Assembly: GCA_003225075.1 (NCBI GenBank)
Contig: QIAP01000018.1
Span: 1-33,647, forward strand
Direction of reading: 5' to 3'
DNA: 33,647 nt
Origin: Acidobacteriota bacterium
Lineage (GTDB): Bacteria > Acidobacteriota > Terriglobia > Terriglobales > Acidobacteriaceae
Below are positions 25,725 to 32,622 of this stretch, one piece after another (positions within the stretch are counted from its first letter, which is position 1; every line of letters starts with the position of its first letter). Under the pieces are notes generated by a model that saw only the letters and a list, made by a program, of their open reading frames with translations, was not told where the DNA came from and ran no database searches. A program made the translations under genes and the position numbers.

Positions 25725-26153
25725 GTGCGTACGGCTTACTTGGCGCTGTTTTCCGTAGAAGTGGCCCCGCTCGGCATTTCGGTTCGAATAAGGGCTCGAG
25801 AACTTTCACGGTGTCCGATCCCACCAGTCTTACCGCAATGTAATGCAGAACCGCCACCTTTCACGGTACTTCAAGATGATCCTTTATCTATTATCTATGT
25901 GATCAGCTACTCACGAGCGTGGGTGGATCAAGCTCACAATTTCGACCCTGCGAGCAATTGCGACGATTGGACCGATATCACGCTTCTTCGGTATGCGGGT
26001 GATGGCGATATCATCCTGACCGCGGACAAGAAGCTTCAAACTGCGATTGGGATGGTCGAGCCCTCCGGTACGGTTCAAGTAAAAACCACCGAGGAACTCT
26101 ATCATCGCGGTTTTATATTTGTGCCGAAAACCCCTCGAAATAAGCGTTTCTAA
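25725..26153 (+). CDS. Hypothetical protein with PIN-like C-terminal segment, possibly a remnant
   Basis: Open frame of 142 codons from a GTG at 25725. Only the second half looks like protein: WTDITLLRYAGDGDIILTAD followed by KKLQTAI resembles the last acidic-residue region of PIN-fold ribonucleases, where an Asp after a hydrophobic strand (LTADK) helps bind the metal. The N-terminal PIN acidic residues cannot be recognised, and the first 45 codons are unusual in composition (many Pro/Arg/Cys). It may thus be the 3' part of a degraded PIN toxin or nuclease gene; no antitoxin is adjacent. A shorter start at the GTG at 25898 is possible. It sits directly before the decayed IS91 element, in a region consistent with gene decay. 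Confidence 0.35.
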   Translation: MRTAYLALFSVEVAPLGISVRIRARELSRCPIPPVLPQCNAEPPPFTVLQDDPLSIIYVISYSRAWVDQAHNFDPASNCDDWTDITLLRYAGDGDIILTADKKLQTAIGMVEPSGTVQVKTTEELYHRGFIFVPKTPRNKRF

Positions 26154-26338
26154 GTCGCTGACTCCAACAGAGGAACATGGTGCGATGCGGGCGGGTCGAA
26201 ACCAGATGGTTTTCAAACGCGAGGCTCAGTTTCCGGATGCGTCGTCAGAACTAAGCCGCTGGTGCGGCGGATTGAGAGTAGTGGTGTAGCGAGAGGAGTC
26301 GACTGGCGCTAGCTTGGGTGGTCATAGGAGGGGTTCCT

Positions 26339-27083
26339 ATGACCCGACTGCGTCAACGCATGCTGGACGATCTCCGGCGGCGCAACTATTCTCCCGACAC
26401 GATCCGCGGCTATATCCGAGCCGTACAGCAGTTTGCCGAGTACTTTGGGCGCTCTCCAGAACAACTGGGGGGCCGCAGAGTTACGGCGCTATCAGCTTCA
26501 CCTGCTTCACGAGAGGAAGCTCGCTCTCGGCACGGTGGAGAACAACATCTCGGCCCTGCGCTTTCTCTACAAGAAAACGCTAAAGCGGCGCGATCTGGCC
26601 TTCGACGATCTGCCCTTTCCCAAGCAGCCGCGCACGTTGCCCACTGTTCTCAGTCAGGATGAGGTGACGCGACTGATCGAGGCAGCACCGAACCGCATGC
26701 ATCGCATGCTGCTGATGGTGCTCTACGCCACCGGCATGCGCCGCACCGAGGCATCTTTGCTGAAGGTGAGCGATCTCGACCGCCAACGCATGGTCATTCA
26801 TATCCGTCGTGGTAAGGGCCAGCGCGATCGCGACGTGCCGCTGACCCCCAAGTTGCTCGAAGCCCTGCGCGAGTACTGGCGTTGGAAGAAGCCCCGCGTC
26901 TATCTGTTCCCCAGCAAGATGAGCGATCCCGGCGTCGAACAACCCATCTCCGACAAAACGGTGTGGAACGTCTGCCGTGCGGCCGCCACTCGCGCCGGCA
27001 TTCAGAAGAAGCTCGGCGCGCATACGCTCCGGCATTGCTTCGCCGCGCATTTGCTGGAGGCAGGGACCGATCTATCAGCGAGG
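26339..27083 (+). pseudogene. IS91-associated tyrosine recombinase/integrase, frameshifted and C-terminally truncated
   Basis: Begins at the ATG at 26339 (AGGAGGGG upstream) with [20 protein letters not shown], an N-terminal SAM-like core-binding domain. The frame is lost in a run of six G at 26467-26472: removing one G restores [20 protein letters not shown]. The catalytic part then reads ATGMRRTEASLLKVSDLD (Arg I), IRRGKGQRDRDVPLT (Lys region) and HTLRHCFAAHLLEAGTD (His-x2-Arg). The protein should go on to a GH pair and the catalytic Tyr, but it stops matching after LEAGTDL and passes in frame into the transposase start. The nucleophile is therefore missing, and strand exchange by this copy is not expected even if the frameshift is suppressed. 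Confidence 0.82.
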
Positions 27084-28265
27084 ATGAGTCGGCCACCCTT
27101 TGAGGTGGCCAATGTAATCCGCAAAGCAGGTGACAGTTTCCGCCAACGCACGTCGTTGACCTGGCCGCAGCGCAAGGTGCTCGTTGCCATTGCGCGTTGC
27201 CGTACCGCCGCGCTCGGCGGACATCGCGATCAGTGCATGCGCTGCGGTCATCAAGCCATCTCTTATAACTCGTGCCGCAACCGGCACTGCCCCAAGTGCC
27301 AGACCAACGCTCGCGAGAAGTGGCTCGCGAAGCGCCAGCAGGAACTCCTGCCGGCGAGCTACTTCCATTTGGTCTTCAGCGTGCCGCACGCGCTCGTGCC
27401 GCTGATGTGGCAGAATCAGCGGCGGCTGTTCTCGCTGTTGTTCGAGAGCAGCGCCGCCACGCTGCTCGAAGTGGCTGCCGACCCCAAGCATCTCGGCGTC
27501 GAGATTGGGTTCCTCGCCATCCTGCACACCTGGGGACAAACCCTCCAGTCGCATCCTCATATCCACTGCGTTGTGCCCGGCGGTGGTCTGTCCTTCGATC
27601 ACCGCCGCTGGCTCTCCTCGCGCTCCAGCTTCTTCCTCCCCGTCACAGTCCTCAGCCGCGTTTTCCGGGGCAAGTTCGGGGCGGGACGGGATTGCGGCGT
27701 GCTTTTCGCAACCACCAACTCGTATTCTACGGTGAGTGCCGGGCACTCGCAGTCGAGAAGAACTTCGTCGCCTTTCTGCGCACTCTGTTTCAACAGGACT
27801 GGATCGTCTATGCCAAGCCCCCCTTCGGCGGACCAGAACACGTCCTTCACTATCTGGCCCGCTACACTCACCGCGTCGCCATCTCCCACCACCGGTTGCT
27901 CTCGGTCTCCGACTCCGCGGTGAGTTTTCGCTGGAAGGATTACGCCCATGGCAGCAAGCCCCGCACCATGACGCTTTCTCCGCAGGAGTTTCTGCGGCGC
28001 TTCCGGCAGCATGTATTACCCAGAAGCTTCCCCCGCATCCGCTACTTCGGCTGGTTGGCCAACCGCAGCCGAAAAAACCTGCTGCCACTCTGCCGTCTTC
28101 TGCTCCACCAGCCGCCGCCAGCAACCCAAGGCTTCGTCCTTGAACCAGCCTACTACCTGGCCGTGCCCTCTCTGCCAAGGCCCCATGTACGTCATCCAAC
28201 GACTCACCGCTGCCCAGATCCTTTTCGCCGAAACCACACTCGCATGTGCTTATGACTCGTCCTGA
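27084..28265 (+). pseudogene. IS91-family HUH transposase, frameshifted
   Basis: Starts MSRPPFEVANVIRKAGDSFR at 27084. The N-terminal zinc finger is intact (CMRCGHQAISYNSCRNRHCP plus KCQ). The HUH metal site is HPHIHCVV, and the region RVFRGKF is conserved. The frame breaks inside a G-rich tract near 27677-27692. The next frame then gives LRRAFRNHQLVFYGE, FLRTLFQQDWIVYAKPPFGG and YLARYTHRVAISHHR, which carries the expected tyrosine. A third change of frame near 28118-28165 is needed to reach the usual C-terminal CPLCQGPMYVIQRLTAAQ. IS91 transposases move DNA by rolling-circle replication; this copy is inactive unless the shifts are sequencing errors. Confidence 0.85.
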
Positions 28266-28652
28266 TCGCTCGCTGAACCCGGCCACTCTCGCAGGCATCT
28301 CGCCATGCTCCCTGAACCTGCGCCCCGCGCTTCAGAACAAACCTTCTTGCGCTGCAATCGGCCTGCCCTCCCTGGTTTGGGTGCCGGCCCGATGTGCACT
28401 CTCCATGTCTTCGCACCTCTATCTGTGGCGCTACTCACCACCATTTACCGATGATCGACGCGGTTGAAAACCCATAGCCCCAAACCTCCTGCTCCGACCG
28501 CACCACCGGCTTCCTTCTTACGGCTCTATCCGAACCGCTCCCCGAAACCGATGTGCCTCGTTGGGGATCTTCCGGTGGAGCGGTTCCGATAGAGTCCTAA
28601 CGTCATCCGCCTGCAATCGGCCGCAATTCTGCGTGCAGTCGATTGACACTTT
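28266..28652. other. Non-coding right part of the IS91 element and junction
   Basis: No credible gene. The stretch is rich in C, as IS91 flanks often are, and includes the long inverted repeat at 28522-28597. Short open frames here on both strands are antisense or composition artefacts. The boundary with chromosomal sequence is probably between 28597 and 28652. Confidence 0.5.
28522..28597. repeat. Long imperfect inverted repeat at the right end of the IS91 element
   Basis: Left arm 28522-28541 (GGCTCTATCCGAACCGCTCC) pairs with the right arm 28577-28597. The match is perfect except for one extra base and one substitution over about 20 positions. Just inside, TCCCC and GGGGA can extend the stem. 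The loop is about 35 bases. This is large enough to form a cruciform, or a hairpin on the single strand that a rolling-circle transposase would process. Confidence 0.75.
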
Positions 28653-28958
28653 TCAACGGCGCAACAGATTGGGCATGCCGCACTTGTCGGCGATCTTGCG
28701 GAGGATCTTCACCCCCGCGGCCTTGGCCGTACCCACCGATCGTTCCGCTTGTTCTTCGGCGAGTTGAGATTCGGATACGGCAGTTATGGCAATAATTTGC
28801 CGGGCGTGATCTAACTTCACGTCCACGGCTAGTCCCGGCGTGGGAGGCATTTGAGACTTCCAGACGCCTTCGAGGCAAAACCAGTATTGCCGACCCTCGA
28901 TCATGAGCAAGCCAGGGCCGGTGCGGGGATCACGCAAGACTTTGCCTCGCTTTATCAT
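28653..28958 (-). CDS. Small protein of unknown function, possibly truncated
   Basis: 101 residues from the ATG at 28956-28958 (GGAAA upstream); an in-frame TTG at 29012 would add 18 residues. The N-terminal part, RGKVLRDPRTGPGLLMIEGR followed by QYWFCLEGVW, resembles a cold-shock-like OB-fold beta strand pattern, though the RNA-binding aromatic motifs are not present. The second half (ESQLAEEQAERS, AKAAGVKILRKIADKCGMP) is helical and ends abruptly NLLRR close to the IS91 right end. A longer ancestral protein may therefore have been cut by the element. I do not recognise the family. It is divergent from the sigma-factor gene. Confidence 0.5.
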   Translation of the reverse strand: MIKRGKVLRDPRTGPGLLMIEGRQYWFCLEGVWKSQMPPTPGLAVDVKLDHARQIIAITAVSESQLAEEQAERSVGTAKAAGVKILRKIADKCGMPNLLRR

Positions 28959-29164
28959 GTCTGTTTCCGGCAAATCAGGAAAAACGAAAACAGTTGTAGG
29001 AGTGCGCTTCAAGTGCTAGGCTCTTCCGCATTGGAAGCCATGCTTTCGCCCTGCCCTCCTCATTTGGCTTCCCGTGCTCTTATTTCGCATTGCGCAAAGA
29101 GTGAGGAAAAACCGTCGTGCCGCTTCGAAATTCTCTGCACGCGCCTGCGTTCGGGCAGAGCGCA

Positions 29165-29701
29165 ATGGGTCAGACAGTCAAGGAGCGACAAGCTCTCGAC
29201 CAACTATTCAGCCTGGCCTACGAGGAGTTGCGCCGGCTGGCTTGGAGCGTCAAGCGCGGCGATCCGAGCAACACGCTTAGTGCCACAGCTTTGATCAATG
29301 AGGCATGGCTAAAACTGGCAAAGTCGCCCCGTCTTGCGGCCACCTCTCGTCTACACTTCAAGCGCATCGCGGCCCGTGCTATGCGCCAATTGCTGATCGA
29401 GGCAGCGCGCCGGCGCAAAGCCCATAAACGGGGCGGGGACGGGGACGCAATCTTCGTTTCTTTCGACGATTCTTTCGACCGCGCAGCGACACCCAAGGAA
29501 AGCCTGATAGCGCTGGACACGGCCTTAACCGAACTTGCTCGCTTAGAACCGCGCCAGGCTCTAATCGTCGAGAGCCGGTTTTTCGGAGGCCTCGAAATCA
29601 GCGAAATTTCAACCCTGATTGGCGTGTCGGAAGCCACGATCTTGCGCGACTGGCGAGCGGCCAAGGCATGGCTGGGGCAAGCGATTCGCCGGGCCGAGTG
29701 A
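29165..29701 (+). CDS. ECF-type RNA polymerase sigma factor (Sigma70_ECF / TIGR02999-like)
   Basis: 178 residues from the ATG at 29165; a GTG at 29117 would add 16 residues and has GAGG upstream, so the start is uncertain. Region 2 includes LFSLAYEELRRLAW, SATALINEAWLKLAKSP and HFKRIAARAMRQLLIEAARR. Region 4 is LEPRQALIVESRFFGGLEIS followed by EISTLIGVSEATILRDWRAA, a helix-turn-helix for the -35 element. This subclass is abundant in Acidobacteriota and Planctomycetota and is usually found beside Ser/Thr kinases rather than anti-sigma factors, as here: the kinase starts 34 bases downstream. Phosphorylation by the kinase could control it, but this is inference. The gene set it directs cannot be read from this window. 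Confidence 0.92.
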   Translation: MGQTVKERQALDQLFSLAYEELRRLAWSVKRGDPSNTLSATALINEAWLKLAKSPRLAATSRLHFKRIAARAMRQLLIEAARRRKAHKRGGDGDAIFVSFDDSFDRAATPKESLIALDTALTELARLEPRQALIVESRFFGGLEISEISTLIGVSEATILRDWRAAKAWLGQAIRRAE

Positions 29702-29735
29702 CTTTGCATTCCGCAACGTGGGTACGAACTGAATT

Positions 29736-32414
29736 ATGGACAGTGCGCGCTGGCAGCGAATACAGAGTTTATTTCATGACTCGGCAGACATGCCCCAGGC
29801 CGAACAGAGAGCGTGCTTAGAGGCGGCATGCGGCGGCGACGAGGAACTCATCGTCGAGGTGCTGGCCATGCTGGATCAGGACGTACGCGGCCACTCGCTG
29901 CTCGATCGCAATATAGCCGACGTTGCGCAGGAGACGCTTGAAAAACCCGTTTCCGCTTCCCTGATTCTCAAAGAGGTCGGTCCCTACCGAATCCTAAAGT
30001 TGCTCGGTGAAGGCGGAATGGGAGTCGTTTATCTTGCTGAACGTAGTGACCTTGGCACTAAAGTCGCGGTCAAGATCCTCCGCGACGCGTGGCTTTCGCC
30101 GGCACGCCGCGAACGCTTTGCCAGCGAACAACGAACGCTGGCGCAACTGAATCATCCATCGATCGCCCGGCTCTACGACGCAGACACACTAGATGACGGA
30201 ACTCCGTGGTTCGTGATGGAGTACGTTGACGGCATTCCGCTTACTCACTATTGCCTAAAGCATGAGTGCTCGGTTGAGCAGCGTCTTCACCTGTTTCGGT
30301 CAGTGTGTGAGGCAGTGCAGCACGCGCACAGTCACGCAGTCATTCACCGTGACCTTAAGCCCTCCAACATCCTTGTCAAGAACGATGGCTCGGTCCGGCT
30401 GCTCGATTTCGGTATTGCCAAACAACTGGAGAGCCTGGACCTGCAAGTGGACCAGACCATGACTGGGCTGAGAATGATGACGCCGGCATATGCGTCGCCG
30501 GAACAGGTTCGCGGCGATCGTGTCGGAATCAGTACTGACGTTTACTCCCTCGGAGTCATTCTTTACGAGCTGTTGACCGGTCAGCATCCCTTCGACTTGT
30601 CCGGCCTGACGCCCGCAGAAGCCGCCACCATCATTGCGGAGCATGATCCGGGCAAGCCATCTGCAGCAGTTAAGCGGACCGACTCTGAGCCCGACTCCCA
30701 CGTCCTATCGTTGAGCAAGATCGCCTGGGCTGATCTCGACGTGCTATGTCTCAGCGCCATGCGTAAGGATCCTTTGCGTCGCTACCGGTCGGTGGAAGCT
30801 TTCATCCGCGACGTTGACCATTACCTGAATAATGAGCCTTTGGAGGCACGGCCCGACGCGTTGCAGTACCGGATCGGCAAGTTTGTCCGGCGGAATCGAC
30901 GCGCGGTTGCAGCAACCGCCCTGATCTTCGCCGTGATCGTTGGATTAGTCACCTTCTTCACTGTGCGGCTGGCTAAGTCACGCGATATTGCGCTCGCTGA
31001 AGCGGCACGCACACAGCGCATTCAGCAATTCATGACCAACCTCTTCGAAGGCGGAGACGCGGCGGCCGGCCCCTCCGACTCGTTGCGTGTGATTACCATC
31101 GTTGACCGAGGCGTACAGGAAGCAAAGAACCTCAACAATGATCCCAAAGTGCAAGCTGAGCTCTACCAGAACCTCGGGAGTATCTACCAGAAACTCGGCA
31201 AGTTCGAACAAGCAGATTCGTTACTGCGTTCGGCCCTTGATCAACGCAAGTCATTGTTCGGAGCGGATAGCCCGGAAGTAGCTGAGAGCCTTACTGCACT
31301 AGGTTTGCTGCGATCCGACCAGGCGCATTTAGAGGAGGCCGAGCAACTGGTTCGGCAGGGCCTGGCGATGACCAGGCGGCGCTTACCGCCGAAGCATCCC
31401 GCGCTTGCGAAAGCCACTCTTGCCTTCGGAAAAGTGCTGGCGGAGCGCGGCTCCTACGATCAAGCCGTCGCTGCGCTGGACAAGGCGGTGCGACTGCAGT
31501 CGGCGCCAGGCGTGGCGCCCGCCGACTTGGCCAACAGTCTCTCCGCGTTGGCGGACGCGCACTACCGCGCTGGCCACTACGATATTTGCAAGTCCTTGTA
31601 CACTCGCGTCCTTGAAATGCACCGTCAAGTCTATGGTGCAGGCCACCCGCTGATCGCCGATGATCTCGGGAGTCTCGCCGCGGTCCAGCGCGATTTGGGT
31701 TATTACAGTGAAGCTGAACGGTTGGACCGGCAAGCGCTCGATATGGTTCAGTCCTACTACGGCAATAACCACCCCAAGACGGCCGGCCACTTGACCGCCC
31801 TGGCGGAGTCTCTCACGTATCAGAAAAAGTATGACGAAGCCGTCTCCGCTCTGGAGCAGGCTCTTGCCATTCAGGAACGAGTTTATGGTCCGGCGCATCC
31901 CTCCGTGGCTGAAACCCTTAACGAGTTGGGAAACGTGGCTTCAATGCGCGATAAGCTTGATGAAGCGGAGACGCGATTCCGCCGTGCGGTTGACATCTAT
32001 CGTGCCGTCTATGGCGACCACCACTATCTGGTCGCAATAGCCTTGTCTAACGTGGCGGGAATCTATATGGACAAGAAAGACTACCCCCGGGCCGAGCAAC
32101 TTTTTCGCGACGTGGTCCGCCGCTATGCGGAAACGCTCCCCGCCGACAATGTCAATACCGCCATCGCGCATATTAAGCTAGGTCGCACTCTGCTCCGCCA
32201 GAATCGTTATAAGGATGCAGAACCCGAGACCCTGGCCGGCTATGAAGTCCTGACCAGGCGAAGCAGCCCCTCGACGAGTTTCATTCGCGCCGCGCGAAAA
32301 GACCTCGCGGCCGAATATGAAGGTTTGAATCAACCGCAGCAGGCCGCGCGATTTCGCGCTGAGCTGGCGGATGCAACAGCAAATCCCTCCAACGCCACAC
32401 CTAAGCATCCCTGA
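29736..32414 (+). CDS. Transmembrane Ser/Thr protein kinase with TPR tail
   Basis: 892 residues. After an N-terminal helical stretch, the kinase domain runs from about 84 to 365: glycine loop LGEGGMGVVYL, Lys113 in VAVKIL, the catalytic HRDLKPSN (Asp206), DFGIAK (Asp224) and PAYASPEQVRG. This is a Hanks-type active kinase with all key residues. One transmembrane helix at about 390-412 follows. Residues 440-880 contain about nine tetratricopeptide repeats of the long 42-residue type, each with an xxYGxxHPxxA signature (VYGAGHPLIADDLGSLAAVQ, VYGPAHPSVAETLNELGNVA). The kinase would face the cytoplasm and the TPR tail the periplasm, as in many Acidobacteriota Pkn kinases. Adjacent to the ECF sigma gene and followed by a secreted BACON-like protein. 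Confidence 0.94.
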   Translation: MDSARWQRIQSLFHDSADMPQAEQRACLEAACGGDEELIVEVLAMLDQDVRGHSLLDRNIADVAQETLEKPVSASLILKEVGPYRILKLLGEGGMGVVYLAERSDLGTKVAVKILRDAWLSPARRERFASEQRTLAQLNHPSIARLYDADTLDDGTPWFVMEYVDGIPLTHYCLKHECSVEQRLHLFRSVCEAVQHAHSHAVIHRDLKPSNILVKNDGSVRLLDFGIAKQLESLDLQVDQTMTGLRMMTPAYASPEQVRGDRVGISTDVYSLGVILYELLTGQHPFDLSGLTPAEAATIIAEHDPGKPSAAVKRTDSEPDSHVLSLSKIAWADLDVLCLSAMRKDPLRRYRSVEAFIRDVDHYLNNEPLEARPDALQYRIGKFVRRNRRAVAATALIFAVIVGLVTFFTVRLAKSRDIALAEAARTQRIQQFMTNLFEGGDAAAGPSDSLRVITIVDRGVQEAKNLNNDPKVQAELYQNLGSIYQKLGKFEQADSLLRSALDQRKSLFGADSPEVAESLTALGLLRSDQAHLEEAEQLVRQGLAMTRRRLPPKHPALAKATLAFGKVLAERGSYDQAVAALDKAVRLQSAPGVAPADLANSLSALADAHYRAGHYDICKSLYTRVLEMHRQVYGAGHPLIADDLGSLAAVQRDLGYYSEAERLDRQALDMVQSYYGNNHPKTAGHLTALAESLTYQKKYDEAVSALEQALAIQERVYGPAHPSVAETLNELGNVASMRDKLDEAETRFRRAVDIYRAVYGDHHYLVAIALSNVAGIYMDKKDYPRAEQLFRDVVRRYAETLPADNVNTAIAHIKLGRTLLRQNRYKDAEPETLAGYEVLTRRSSPSTSFIRAARKDLAAEYEGLNQPQQAARFRAELADATANPSNATPKHP

Positions 32415-32622
32415 GCAAATTGTCTGGCTTGTGTGCCCGGCACGGCCTGACGGTCAGCTCCCAACCGCACTCTCTTTAGCTATTAAAAAATCGCATGACG
32501 GTTCTTGATAGCGGTTTGCGCAATGCGAAAGTGAGTACAAACAGGCGGAGCAGCGGCATAAACAGGCTGGCTCCCCTCCGCGCTGCTTCGCAACGCAAAT
32601 CGCAAAAAAATGGAGCATTACG

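Larger units (their letters stand above)
26250..28600 (+). mobile_element. Decayed IS91-family element with its own tyrosine recombinase
   Basis: A tyrosine-recombinase gene followed by an IS91-type HUH transposase is a known accessory arrangement for IS91-like elements. Both genes here are broken. Boundaries are approximate. On the left a small CCGC-TGGT-GCGG hairpin at 26256-26267 precedes the recombinase by about 70 bases. On the right a long imperfect inverted repeat at 28522-28597 may be the subterminal palindrome of the replication origin or terminus. IS91 elements create no target-site duplication, so ends cannot be confirmed that way; comparison with intact copies would fix them. Confidence 0.7.

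Noticed and set aside
25752-25785. Possible second tRNA fragment (GTGGCCCCG ... GGTTCGAAT)
   Set aside because: The nine bases match the tRNA-Arg start and a T-loop-like string follows, but spacing and stems do not fit a tRNA and no acceptor 3' strand is present; chance similarity.
27075-28298. 407-codon open frame on the minus strand
   Set aside because: It lies wholly antisense to the IS91 transposase remnant, which has clear family motifs. The antisense product is Arg/Gly-rich with no domain; long antisense frames are common in GC-rich IS91 genes.
28352-28622. Direct repeat CTGCAATCGGCC at 28352-28363 and 28611-28622
   Set aside because: Considered as element-end or target duplication, but 12 bases is short, IS91 makes no duplications, and the first copy lies well inside the non-coding right part.
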